Part shown: piece by piece, positions 51,897-60,797 of the stretch
Layout of the letters: each line of letters opens with the position of its first letter
How positions within the stretch are numbered: the first letter of the stretch is position 1
Source: Thraustochytrium sp. TN22
Lineage: Eukaryota; Sar; Bigyra; Thraustochytrida; Thraustochytriidae
Direction of reading: 5' to 3'
DNA: 64,000 nucleotides
Assembly (NCBI GenBank): GCA_013306675.1
Contig: JABLUY010000104.1
Span: forward strand, 1 to 64,000
Made by a program: the position numbers and the translations under genes
Notes under the pieces: generated by a model
Seen by the model: only the letters and a program-made list of their open reading frames with translations
Told to the model about the DNA's origin: nothing
Databases searched by the model: none

Positions 51897-53315
51897 ATGG
51901 CGCCGCTGCGGCGGCACAGGAGCCTGGACGAGCTGGCGGGCGACGTGGTGCAGCTCGCGCTGGGGCACCTGGACCTGCAGAGCCTGGGCCGCGTGGCGAG
52001 CGCGAGCACAAGCCTGCGCGAGCAGGCGGACGCGCCCGGGTTCAAGGAGCGCGCGCTGGTGGCGCCCGTGGTGAACCTGAAGCGTCGGGAGGACGGGCCG
52101 GCTGCCAAGGACGAGGTGGAGCGCGCCGCCGTGGCGCGCCTCTTCTGCGCTGCGGACGTGCCCGAGGGCGCGCAGGAGCGCACGGTCCGCGAGGCCGCCG
52201 TGCGCGCGTTGTGCAGCGAGGCCGTGGCTGCGGACTGGCCGTCCGTGGAAGATGATCTTCTGCAGCTCGCGCTGGGGTCGGTGCGCGCGGGCTTCTTGAG
52301 CGCGTTGCGCGAGATTCTGGACGCCGAGTACGTGGACAACGACGAGTCTGGGGAGGAGGAAGACGAGGATGAGTTCCTGGGCCCAGAGCTCGTCCTGGTG
52401 GCACCAACGCAGTTCATCGCGCTCTTCTCCGCGGCCGTGGAGGCGCGCGCCGAGGAGGCGCTCAAGCTCGTCGTGGAGAGCGGCTTGGAGCGCGGGCTGT
52501 TCGGCGAGACCTTCTTTCGTATGGCCGTGCCCCGGTGCGCCGAGGATGGGCTGACCGGGTCGGTAGCGTTTCTGCTGGCCAAGCTGGGCACGGCCGGCCG
52601 CGTGCGGGCCGGCGCCGTGGAGGACTGTACCAAGATGGCGCTCATGGCGGCCGCCAAGCACGGCCACGAAACCCTCGTGCTCACCATGGGTAAGATGCTG
52701 CGCGCGCGCTTCCAGCACGAGTCAGCCGTCATGGACCGGGAGCACCGAGCGCCTGGCTTCGTGGTCGATGAGGCCGCGCTGCAGGTGCGGCGCGCGATGG
52801 AGGCGCGCAGGCGCGCGCTAGGCGACACCTTTCGCAACCTGGTCGCGGAGGTTGCGCGCGGGAACCGCCTTTCCTTGGCGAGCGCGCTCGCGGACGAGGG
52901 CCTCGTCACCTGCTTCGACCCAGACCTCGGCGCGCAGCTGCTGCGCACGGCGGCCATGAACGGCCACGCGGAGCTGGTGGAGCTTGCGCGAGAACGCTTT
53001 GCAGTCTCGGACGAGTTTCTGACCGCGTTCTTCGAGGAGTCTGTGAAGCGCAACTTTGCGGCTAGTGTGTCATGCCTGCTCAGTCTTGGCATCTTTGGGC
53101 GCAGCTTCGCCGAGTACTATCGAGACCAAGCGTCGCTGCGCGAGGCGGATGAGGTGGCTTTGGTTCTTGACGAGGCCATTCCCTCTCTGCCCATGGAGGA
53201 GGAGGAGGAGGACGATGTTGCGGAGGTGGACCAGGATCCCGGTAAGCGGACCTCCACAGGGCTGCCAGGGCTCCCGGGCATGGTTGAGGCCGAGTGCGAA
53301 GCCAAGAGGCTGTAG
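51897..53315 (+). CDS. F-box-like, ankyrin-like repeat protein
   Basis: 472 residues from ATG 51897 (AGCATGG); 71 further in-frame codons upstream include ATGs but run through a GCGGGCGA-repeat leader. Residues 9-45 resemble an F-box (LDELAGDVVQLALGHLDLQSL, here split: LDELAGDVVQLALG, HLDLQSLGRVASAS, LREQA). From about 165 to 420 there are degenerate ankyrin-like units, such as MALMAAAKHGHETLVL and LLRTAAMNGHAELVELA, with helical pairs but few canonical loops. F-box proteins recruit substrates to SCF ubiquitin ligases; the repeat region would then be the substrate-binding part. This role is an inference from weak motifs. The acidic C-terminus ends 80 bp from the convergent IQ gene. Confidence 0.78.
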   Translation: MAPLRRHRSLDELAGDVVQLALGHLDLQSLGRVASASTSLREQADAPGFKERALVAPVVNLKRREDGPAAKDEVERAAVARLFCAADVPEGAQERTVREAAVRALCSEAVAADWPSVEDDLLQLALGSVRAGFLSALREILDAEYVDNDESGEEEDEDEFLGPELVLVAPTQFIALFSAAVEARAEEALKLVVESGLERGLFGETFFRMAVPRCAEDGLTGSVAFLLAKLGTAGRVRAGAVEDCTKMALMAAAKHGHETLVLTMGKMLRARFQHESAVMDREHRAPGFVVDEAALQVRRAMEARRRALGDTFRNLVAEVARGNRLSLASALADEGLVTCFDPDLGAQLLRTAAMNGHAELVELARERFAVSDEFLTAFFEESVKRNFAASVSCLLSLGIFGRSFAEYYRDQASLREADEVALVLDEAIPSLPMEEEEEDDVAEVDQDPGKRTSTGLPGLPGMVEAECEAKRL

Positions 53316-53395
53316 GAAGTTGAACTGTAATTAGCAATGGATGTCATAGTCGGCTGTTCACCTCGTCTTGGCAATCTCGCTCAGGCCCATCTCGC

Positions 53396-55312
53396 TCAGG
53401 AATTGTTTTCCTCCTCCTCTTCGTTGAGAATGTCGAGGAACTGCTCGTCGGCCAGCTCGCGGCCGCGCTCGAGCATCGTGTGGAGCAGATTTTCCGTATC
53501 GGGCGTGTAGAGCCGCATGAAGGGCGGTGCCTTTTTCGGGGCGTCAGCTTCGTCGCGTCTTCCGATAATGGCGGCTAGGTCGATGGCCGGCGCCTCGCCC
53601 ACGGCGGAGCGAACGTCCTCGACGGTGACGACAGGCGCCTCGGTGAGCGATCTGCGCGCGCGGCGATAGGCCTTCCATTGCTCCTTGAACTGCGCCCGGC
53701 AGCGATCGAGGTGGTCCCGCAGCAGGCGGCGGCGAATATTCTTGGGAACCTTGCGGTGCAGCTGCGCGCCGAGGTCGACGGCTGCCACCAGCGAGGCGGA
53801 CGGGCCGCCAGCGCCGTTCGATCGCTTGGAGGCCTGATCGTGCAGCGCCGTGAGCGAGCCGAGGTCGGCTTCGCTGGGCCGCGAGATGCGGCTCGCGCGC
53901 GTGGGCATCCGGGCAAGTCTTCCGGTGCCGCCGCCCTCGTGGGCCCCGGCGATCCGCGAGGAGGCGGCGCTCATCAGCGTACGAGAGCTACCCGCCGCGA
54001 GGTCCTTTGAGGTGGACCGCGACTTGCGCAGCGCAGTGAGGGCCTGCGACCGCTCCGTCTTCATCTTGGCCTTTTCATTTCGGTCCCAGAGCATGTGCAA
54101 GACGCGCATGCGCGCCTTGGTCGCCTCCGCGTACTGGCGAAAGAAGCGCTGGCAGTGCACCACGCGGAAGCGATAGTTGCGCATGACCATTTGAAAGTTG
54201 GCGTTCTCGTACGCGGTGAGAAACCAGTGCACGATGGCGCTCGCCTCGTGGTGGCGGCGCCGGCGCCGGATCTCGAGGGCGCGCACCGCGAAGCGTCGCA
54301 CGACGCGCACTGCCTGCCTGTACCGCGCACCAGTCTCGGCAGCCTTGGTGTCCTTCCAGCGGCGCTGGATGGCAGCCGCACAGCGCATTCGTCTGCGCTC
54401 CTCCAAGTTGTGAATACGCGCCACCTCGAGGCGGTCCCCAAGTGTCTTGGCAGCCTTGGCCGCCAAGATCACCTTGCTCAGCGCCTCGCGCAGTCGCATG
54501 GCGCGCTCCACCTGGCGCTTGTACTCCGCCGTCATCTCGCGGCGATTCGAGAGAAAGACCACCTCTTCCTCGCGGTCTCGCGCAAGCTGCTCCCTTCGAC
54601 GCTGTACATCTTGGAAGTGCTCGCGGAGCTCGGCGCCACGGTTCGTGAGCTTGCGCATGCGTTTGCGCCAGCTGTGGTTCTCCTCGGGTGGCCTTGGCCA
54701 TTGCGTCAAGAGGCGCAGCTGGTCCTCCTTGGCGACGGTAGCCTTCACCTGCGCCTTGAGCGCGGCCATCTCGCGCCAGTGCGCCAGGCAGGTCTCGCGA
54801 TCATCGCACAGCCACTTGTTCTCCACCACGAGGTTACGGCCAAAGGGCAGCGCGGGCTGCTGCGCCTTGCGCACGCGCGCAATCTTGCGCAGCAGGTTGC
54901 GGTGGCTTGCCGGGTCGCTCCGGATTTCCTCGACGCGCTCCTCGACGCGGCGCAGCGCGCTCGGTCCTCGGAAGCCGCGGAGCGCGTCCTCCTCGCTGCC
55001 CAAGCCGGTCGTTGGCACGGCTTCCGCCATCGTTTTGGAGGTGCTGTCCGTGGACACCGGCAAACCTTTGCTCTGCGGGCGCGCCTGCGCGGCATTATTG
55101 CCCTCCCCAGCGGCTGCAACGACGACACTTCGCGAGCGCCGTGCCCGGTCTCTCCCGAAGCGCACCTCCTGCACGACGGCGCGGCTCGTCCAGCACTTTG
55201 GCTGCTCGAGGATGTCCTTGGCGTTGCCGCCCCACGTCGGCAGCAGCTCACGGTGAAAGCCGGCCTTGGCGCGCGTGGAGAAGCTCGCCTGCTTGTTGCT
55301 GCTGCCCTCCAT
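53396..55312 (-). CDS. Basic coiled-coil protein with IQ-like motif
   Basis: 638 residues from ATG 55312 (GGCGATGG, strong). An in-frame ATG at 55558 would add 82 Gly/Arg/Ala residues in a weak context. The N-terminal 170 residues are mixed; about 170-330 form helical, Arg-rich coils (HWREMAALKAQVKATVAKE); an IQ-like segment AAIQRRWKDTKAAE lies near 315-330, followed by Arg-rich helices (YRQAVRVVRRFAVRALEIRRR) with further IQ-like spacing. The C-terminus is acidic (EEEEE). IQ motifs bind calmodulin or myosin-type light chains; the style is like ciliary or cytoskeletal IQ proteins, but no family can be named. Confidence 0.8.
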   Translation of the reverse strand: MEGSSNKQASFSTRAKAGFHRELLPTWGGNAKDILEQPKCWTSRAVVQEVRFGRDRARRSRSVVVAAAGEGNNAAQARPQSKGLPVSTDSTSKTMAEAVPTTGLGSEEDALRGFRGPSALRRVEERVEEIRSDPASHRNLLRKIARVRKAQQPALPFGRNLVVENKWLCDDRETCLAHWREMAALKAQVKATVAKEDQLRLLTQWPRPPEENHSWRKRMRKLTNRGAELREHFQDVQRRREQLARDREEEVVFLSNRREMTAEYKRQVERAMRLREALSKVILAAKAAKTLGDRLEVARIHNLEERRRMRCAAAIQRRWKDTKAAETGARYRQAVRVVRRFAVRALEIRRRRRHHEASAIVHWFLTAYENANFQMVMRNYRFRVVHCQRFFRQYAEATKARMRVLHMLWDRNEKAKMKTERSQALTALRKSRSTSKDLAAGSSRTLMSAASSRIAGAHEGGGTGRLARMPTRASRISRPSEADLGSLTALHDQASKRSNGAGGPSASLVAAVDLGAQLHRKVPKNIRRRLLRDHLDRCRAQFKEQWKAYRRARRSLTEAPVVTVEDVRSAVGEAPAIDLAAIIGRRDEADAPKKAPPFMRLYTPDTENLLHTMLERGRELADEQFLDILNEEEEENNS

Positions 55313-56174
55313 CGCCCTCAGCACGTGCAGGCGGCGCGGCGCGGCGCGGTGGCCGCCGCTGCAGACGCCGCCGCCGCGCCCTGGCGGGGCGGGGCGTTCG
55401 CTCCGCGTCCGCACTTGTGCGCTCGCTCGAGCTCGAGCTCGACAGTGAATTCCGAGCAAGCGACGCCGACTCGCGCCAGTGCCTGCGCCCGCGCCCGAGC
55501 CTGAGCCCGACGCTGCCCCGGCCCGGGCCCGCCGGCCGGCGAGGTTCTCCAGGTCCATCAGGACCGCCCTGCGCCGCAGCCGCCCGAAACCGCCGCGAAC
55601 GGATCGGAAGGCAAGGCCGGCCAGGCCGGCCGCCCCAACGGCGCCGGGACGGTTGTGCGCGCGGCCGTTCGCACGCGCGGCCGCCAGTCCCTATTCGTGG
55701 TACCGCAGCGGCGGTACCCGCGCTGGGCGGACTCACGGATGACAAAGCTGACCAGAGAGATGGCAGAACTGATCAGCATCCGTCTCTGGCAGCGCAGACT
55801 CGCAAAGCTCGGCGGCGCGGCGCGCGGGCTGCGCGGGGCGCGAGGCGCGGCGGAGGCCCCCGCGAGCCACGGCGCGGAGGCGCGGCGCACGGCCGAGCGC
55901 GGGTCCGTGTCCTGGCGTTCGCAGCGCCGGACGACCCCGCGGCGACGGGTCCCGGGCCCAAGCAAGCAAGCAAGCAAGCAAGCAAGAGCGACCTGACTGT
56001 GAGACGGGTGCGCAGTGGCCCGGGGAGCAACGAGCGGAGCGGCACGCCAAGCGTTGCCTGAGCGCAGGCGCGCAGGCCGGCGCAGTCCGCCATCGGGAGG
56101 AGGTCCCGCGACGTGAAGGCTGTGCGCGAGGAGCCAGGGCAGCAAGCAGGCCGGGCTCGCGGGCGGGAGCCAGG
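55313..56174. promoter_or_regulatory. Divergent promoter region
   Basis: 862 bp between divergent ATGs, holding GGCGC units near 55333-55352 and (AAGC)n at 55959-55985, the latter about 190 bp upstream of the plus-strand ATG. Confidence 0.45.
55959..55985. repeat. (AAGC)n tetranucleotide repeat
   Basis: Six AAGC units upstream of the DUF962-like gene. Confidence 0.9.
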
Positions 56175-57116
56175 ATGGCGCAGACGATCGTGAAGCTGGT
56201 GCTGTACGGCGGGGCGCCGTTCTTCGCGACGCCCGTCAAGCCGTTCATGAACCTGCACATGGGCGCCACGTACGAGCGCGCGTACAAGCACTTTCGGCGC
56301 GACCACGACAAGCCGGCGAACATCTTCAACCATGTGCTGTGCCTGGTGCTGCAGCTCTCGTACAACTTCGGACTGCTGAACGAGATGGATGAGAGCCTGA
56401 GCAAGGAGGGCACGCCGTACATCTCGCTGACGACGGCAGCGCTGTGGGGCGCCACGCTGGTGACGAACACGACGGCGCCGCTCGTGGTGAAGCTGGCCAG
56501 CGTGCTGAGCATCGCGCTCGCGTACTCGTACCGCAAGGTGTTCCGGCAGTACATCAAGCTGCTCACGACGCTCAACGCGCTGGTGCAGGCACGCGCGTTC
56601 CAGATCTTCGTTCTGAACCCGGGCGAGCCGGTTCCGTCGGGCGCCAAACAGTACCTGCAGCTGCTGGCCGCGCGGCTGGCGTTCCAGAAGATCATCGTGG
56701 AGCCGCTGCAGGGCCGGCTCAAGAGCGTGAGCGGCATCATCAGCAAGGCCGCGCTGGCCTTTGTGTGGTCCACCTCGCTGGATCCGTTCAAGGGCATCTC
56801 GCCCTTTATGATTGGGCTCATCGGCGACCAGCTGTCCATTCTCACTAACCAGCCGTGGCTCTTCTTCTACAGTGGCGGCTTCATGGCAACGCTGTGCCAG
56901 GGCGTGGCGCACCACGAGTCGAAGCAGCCCGGAACGCTGCCTCAGCTGTCTGAGCTGCGTGACGAGCTGGCGCACACCACCTTCTTCCCTACGCTCCTGC
57001 TGCAGTCGGCGTACCAGAGCCTGACGGGCTTCGAGAAGGGCGACGTGTCGGAGGCATTTTCGGCCATGACGTCGGCCGGTTCCGCCGCCCTGTCCTCCCC
57101 GGGCGAGATCCACTGA
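56175..57116 (+). CDS. DUF962/Mpo1-like membrane protein
   Basis: 313 residues; ATG in context AGGATGG. It has the two histidine motifs of the DUF962/Mpo1 family: YKHFRRDHDKPANIFNHVLC near 35-55 (H...N..NH) and GVAHHESKQPGTLPQL near 243-258 (GH..E...P.L). Between them are several hydrophobic helices (about 85-120, 125-145, 165-180, 195-235). Yeast Mpo1 is an endoplasmic reticulum dioxygenase in the alpha-oxidation of 2-hydroxy fatty acids from phytosphingosine breakdown, with iron held by such histidines. At 313 residues it is longer than the usual 150-200, mainly through the segment between the two motifs. The assignment is by motif, so function is tentative. Confidence 0.78.
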   Translation: MAQTIVKLVLYGGAPFFATPVKPFMNLHMGATYERAYKHFRRDHDKPANIFNHVLCLVLQLSYNFGLLNEMDESLSKEGTPYISLTTAALWGATLVTNTTAPLVVKLASVLSIALAYSYRKVFRQYIKLLTTLNALVQARAFQIFVLNPGEPVPSGAKQYLQLLAARLAFQKIIVEPLQGRLKSVSGIISKAALAFVWSTSLDPFKGISPFMIGLIGDQLSILTNQPWLFFYSGGFMATLCQGVAHHESKQPGTLPQLSELRDELAHTTFFPTLLLQSAYQSLTGFEKGDVSEAFSAMTSAGSAALSSPGEIH

Positions 57117-57305
57117 CAGTAACAAGAATTTTGGCACGTCATGTCACACAGTGCAAGTCAGCACGACATTCAAGCTAAACCACAAAGACCTTGCATTTGT
57201 TTCTTTGGTCGTGACTGCGAAGCCTTGCACGCCGCGTGATGACTTCAGCCGTGTCCTCAGGCGAGATGAACTGACTGCGAGTCATGTCACACAACACAGA
57301 CAGCA
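57066..57305 (+). repeat. Diverged direct repeat of the DUF962-like gene's 3' end
   Basis: Copy 1 spans about 57066-57150 and includes the last 16 codons and stop; copy 2 spans about 57239-57305. Shared blocks in the same order are ATGAC, TGTCCTC, GGCGAGAT, CTGAC and GTCATGTCACACA, with about 31 bp missing from copy 2. Confidence 0.65.
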
Positions 57306-57554
57306 GGGAGCCTTGTTCTGTAAGAGCACCCATACCTCTTGCTTGGAATGAGAGACCAAAACCTTTTTTTAGAAATTGAAGCTTGTTCACATCATCACAC
57401 GCAGGGTGTCTGTTCTTTCGTTTTTGTTTTTCATTTTTCATTGCCGGCCAGCCCACGCATGCTTGGCGCCGCGCGCGTGAGAGGGTTCTGCACGAGCACG
57501 GGGACACAACGGGGCTCACAGCTAAGTTTTCTCATCAGAGGACGCACGCTCGGC
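57117..57554. other. Convergent intergenic gap
   Basis: 438 bp, with the diverged 3'-end duplicate (57239-57305) and T-rich sequence (57361-57440). No gene. Confidence 0.65.
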
Positions 57555-58958
57555 CTACCCATCGATCTCGTCCTCGCCGGCGTCCAGACCAGCATCGGCG
57601 TCAGCGTCAGCGTCAGCGTCGACAATGGGCTCGAGTGGACCTCCGCACGGGGGCAGATGTCCGACCCTGGGTCGTGGGGACTTGGCGAGAGAGCGCTCGC
57701 GCTGCAGCGTGCCATCGCAGGGGCCCCAGCGCTCCTCGTCCCAGTAGGGTGCGAGCGTCTTGCAAAATGCCGGGATGCGGCTCTTTAGCGGCTCCTTGTG
57801 AAAGACGTTGGCTGTGGAGGTGCTGTTGCGGTGGAACTTCTCCTCGTTCTCGGCGTCGCGCAGCGCGCAGAGCACGGCGTCGGCGACGGGCTGCTGCTCA
57901 TCCTGGAGCCAGGCCTTGATGAAGGCGAAGAGGTGCACGGCCGTGGAGACGAAGTCGCGAGAGAAGTCCTCGTAGAAGAGTGTAGCGACCGGGAACTGGA
58001 GCGCGCGAGCCGCAGGCGACTTGTCGAAAGGCGCGGCATCAATGCGGATGCGCGTGTCTTGGCCGGCGCGCTTGCGGGCGCCGCGCGTCCAGAAGATGAA
58101 GAAGTCGCGCCAGAGTTCGACGACGCGGCGTTCCTTCTGCATGCGCTGCAAGCGCAGCAGGATGGACTGCTCCTTGGCGGCGGCCGTGTGGCTGCTACCG
58201 ACGAGGCGCTGCGCCTCGGCCATGATGGCGTCAAAGGGCGCACGTGCGACGTGGATGCCGCCGCCCGCCCAGAGGTGCGGGAACACCTTGGCGTTGGTGT
58301 GGAACGGGTAGTGGCTCTTGACGATGCGCGTGGTGGGGTGGCCCGGGTCGCGCATCTCGCCGCGGAAGCCGCCGCGCGCCAGACTGCCGTCCTTGAACAT
58401 GGAGCCGGTGAAGCGGCGCGTGCCGGAGCGCACCACGGCGCGCAGCCACGTGTTGCCGGAGCCCGGGTAGCTCACCAAGTACAGCTTCTTGCGGTGCAGC
58501 TCACTGGGCGATAGCGGGCGGTAAAAGTGTGGCTGCGTGAAGCACTTGCGCGGCATGCATGTGATGGGCTTGCTCAGCTCCTGCAGCGCCTCGCGCACGA
58601 GCTCCTCGGTGCGATTGCGCAGCGCGCCCAGACGGCCGTCGTTCGTGCCGAAGCTAGCCACGAGCGCTTCCTTCTCAACCTGGGACAGCTCGATGCGGAC
58701 CGCGCCCATCTTGAGGTAGTCGTCACCGTCACCATCTCCGCCGCTATCGTCGCCGCTGCCGCTGCCGTCGAAGCCCTCGCTGTCGTCGCGGCCGAAGAAC
58801 CCCATGGAGGACTGCTGCACGACCAGGGGCCCATTCTCAGACCCGCTGGCGGTAATGCCCATGAGGTTGCTCCCAGTGATGAGGATGCCTGCGCCCAGCA
58901 TGGCCACCAGCACCGCCGCGAACGTCTTGTTGGACCCGTTCTCCATGGCGAGCTTCAT
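57555..58958 (-). CDS. Type II membrane sulfotransferase
   Basis: 467 residues from ATG 58958; the frame above starts at TTG and is leader. A signal-anchor helix lies at about 12-36 (FAAVLVAMLGAGILITGSNL), then a Gly/Asp/Ser stem (about 50-90). The catalytic domain starts with YLVSYPGSGNTWLRAVVRS (about 157-175), the PAPS 5'-phosphosulfate loop, followed by TRIVKSHYPFH and HVARAPFDAIMAEAQRL, the second being the 3'-phosphate-binding-type RxPxxA/xxS region, and VATLFYEDFSRD. The layout is that of Golgi sulfotransferases, near the WSCD type. Substrate would be a carbohydrate or protein in the Golgi lumen; it cannot be specified. The C-terminal tail ends in a DADADADADAG repeat from a GTCAGC hexanucleotide. 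Divergent to NDUFA2. Confidence 0.87.
   Translation of the reverse strand: MKLAMENGSNKTFAAVLVAMLGAGILITGSNLMGITASGSENGPLVVQQSSMGFFGRDDSEGFDGSGSGDDSGGDGDGDDYLKMGAVRIELSQVEKEALVASFGTNDGRLGALRNRTEELVREALQELSKPITCMPRKCFTQPHFYRPLSPSELHRKKLYLVSYPGSGNTWLRAVVRSGTRRFTGSMFKDGSLARGGFRGEMRDPGHPTTRIVKSHYPFHTNAKVFPHLWAGGGIHVARAPFDAIMAEAQRLVGSSHTAAAKEQSILLRLQRMQKERRVVELWRDFFIFWTRGARKRAGQDTRIRIDAAPFDKSPAARALQFPVATLFYEDFSRDFVSTAVHLFAFIKAWLQDEQQPVADAVLCALRDAENEEKFHRNSTSTANVFHKEPLKSRIPAFCKTLAPYWDEERWGPCDGTLQRERSLAKSPRPRVGHLPPCGGPLEPIVDADADADADAGLDAGEDEIDG
57598..57628. repeat. (GTCAGC)n hexanucleotide repeat
   Basis: Four to five units in the 3' end of the minus-strand sulfotransferase frame, read as alternating Asp-Ala. 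Confidence 0.9.
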
Positions 58959-59537
58959 TTCCTCCCAGGCCCCAGCGAGCCACCTTCGCCTCGCCTCGCC
59001 GCGTTGAAAAGCCTCGCTCCGCTGCCTGCTCCCGGCGTCGCTCCGCAACGGGTCCTCCTCCTCGAGCCGCACCTCCAAGCCAGAACTCCGCGCCAGGCCT
59101 GGCCAGGCCGCGCCGGGCCGGGCCGAGCCGGGCTGGGCCGAGCCTGCAGCCGCGCGCCGCGCCGCGCCGCGCCGCGCCGCGCCGCGCCGCGCCGCCGCCG
59201 CCGCCGCCGCCGCCCGCCGCGAGGGAGTCGATTCTGGCAGCCAGGCGCCGCGCGACCCCGGCCGGCGGCGCCCCCGCGATAGCGTAACGATATCGGCACC
59301 GTGCACGGCTGCGCGCCGCCCTCGCCGCGGCGTGCGCTGGCTGGCGGCGGCGGGCCGAGACGGGCGGCGGACGCGGCGGCGCGGCGGCGCGCGCGCGCGG
59401 CAGTCGCGAAGGCGCGGAGCGGCGGCGAGCGGAGCGGCAGCGCGGCGGCGGCGGCGGCGGCGGTCCCTGCTCGCGGAGCGCGCGGAGCGGCGGCGCGCGG
59501 CGCGCGGCGAGAGGCGGCGGAGCGCGAGGAGGGGAGG
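58959..59537. promoter_or_regulatory. Divergent promoter region
   Basis: 579 bp between the sulfotransferase and NDUFA2 start codons; contains (GCCGC)n at 59150-59192 followed by GCC units to about 59213. Confidence 0.5.
59150..59213. repeat. (GCCGC)n then (GCC)n repeat
   Basis: About eight pentanucleotide units passing into a GCC trinucleotide run, in the divergent promoter. Confidence 0.92.
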
Positions 59538-59813
59538 ATGAGCGTGGCGACCAAGATCGCGGCGCACGCGCGCGAGCTGCGGCTGGTGTTCTGCACGTCG
59601 GGCGAGAGCAGCAAGGGCCTGCGCGAGTTCGTGAAGACGGCGTACGTGCCGCTCAAGCAGGCGAACCCGAGCTTCCCGCTGCTCGTGCGCGAGTGCGAGG
59701 GCGCCTCGCCGCGCGTCATGGCCCGCTTCGCCAAGGGCAAGGAGGAGGCCGTCAGCGTGGAGGGCATGAGCGCCAAGGACATTCAGGGTGTTGTCGAGAA
59801 GATGCTCGCCTAA
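59538..59813 (+). CDS. NDUFA2: NADH dehydrogenase (complex I) subunit NDUFA2/B8
   Basis: 91 residues from ATG 59538 (AGGATGA); the longer frame starts at GTG in the leader. It is a full-length L51/S25/CI-B8 domain with thioredoxin-like fold: ELRLVFCTSGESSKGLREF, YVPLKQANPSFPLLVREC and RVMARFAKGKEE, matching human NDUFA2 in order and length (99). NDUFA2 is an accessory subunit of mitochondrial complex I's matrix arm. No cleavable presequence is visible, as in other organisms. The single Cys near residue 19 sits where the family has a redox-sensitive cysteine, while a second Cys falls in VREC. Confidence 0.93.
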   Translation: MSVATKIAAHARELRLVFCTSGESSKGLREFVKTAYVPLKQANPSFPLLVRECEGASPRVMARFAKGKEEAVSVEGMSAKDIQGVVEKMLA

Positions 59814-60127
59814 GCGTTGTGTAGGTATACACCGCGTGCCGCTCGTGCGCATGCTGCAGGCATGCATGCATCTTTCATGCGTCGTGACGCCCGTCGGGCC
59901 GAGCTTGTGCGACGGGATCAACGCGGAGCGGGTTTGCGGCTGCGGCTCAGCAGAGCGAACCGAAGCGACTGCCTCGGAACTGATGGGCTGATGAGCTACC
60001 AAAGTAGAAAGAACTGATGAAGAAGGGAGAACTTTGATGGAGAAGGGGGGGAACCTTGACGATGTGCTTGGAGTTTGATGATGGGCATCGGGACAGAAGA
60101 GGAGCTTGAAGGCTGATGACGAGCGAA

Positions 60128-60325
60128 GCGATGCAACAGGTGATGCAACTGGATCATACGCCGTCGCTGATGAGCGACCAAAGCAGAAAGTCTGACCGAG
60201 AGCTTGACGATGACAAGAACGACGTGCGATGCAACAGGTGATGCAACTGGATCATACGCCGTCGCTGATGAGCGACCAAAGCAAAAAGTCTGACCGAGAG
60301 CTTGACGATGACAAGAACGACGTGC
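60128..60325. repeat. 98-bp tandem direct duplication
   Basis: Units start at 60128 and 60226 with GCGATGCAACAGG; across 98 bp I see essentially one difference (AGCAGAAAG against AGCAAAAAG), so the duplication is recent. Confidence 0.95.
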
Positions 60326-60680
60326 AACATGGTGCTGTCGTCGCTTGCGGTGAACTGGTCATCGCACGAGGCTATATTAAAATCGTCGCACGAGATCATC
60401 GCACGAGACGGCTGCACCCAAAGAAGTTGTCGTTGCAAGGCATGGCATGCATGCGATGGGAGCAGGGCCCTCGCGCACTCCGTGTTAGGCCTACGTGAGG
60501 GAATCGTTCGCTGGAAATAAATTGAAAAGATGGTGTGCTAGCTAGCTTGCTTGCCACGATTGGGGGCGAGCAAAGTTACAGGCGAGCCGGAGCACCTCCG
60601 GCTCGCGCTCTACCGGGAAGAAAAGAAAGAGAGTGGTGTGCGGGAAGAAGGAGGGCACGCCACAGATGCATATGTAAACT

Positions 60681-60790
60681 GTGTGTCAGCCGCGGACGAA
60701 GAACGACGCCGAGGAAATCAGTCTGTCCTCGTGTGCCAGCCGCGGACGAAGAAAGGCGCCGAGGAAATGAAATCAATCTGTCCCCGTGTG
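60681..60790. repeat. Tandem repeat of about 50-55 bp, two units and a fragment
   Basis: Units begin GTGTGTCAGCCGCGGACG (60681) and GTGTGCCAGCCGCGGACG (60731), each with GACGAAGAA, GCCGAGGAAAT and TCTGTCC; a third start (GTGTGCCAGC) abuts the stop of the phosphatase-RING gene. Confidence 0.9.
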
Positions 60791-60797
60791 CCAGCAA

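Larger units (their letters stand above)
59814..60797. other. Convergent intergenic region with two tandem repeats
   Basis: 984 bp between convergent stops, less GC-rich than its surroundings. It holds a 98-bp duplication (60128-60325) and a repeat of about 50-55 bp (60681-60790), plus CTAG units near 60538. Open frames here derive from the repeats. Confidence 0.7.
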
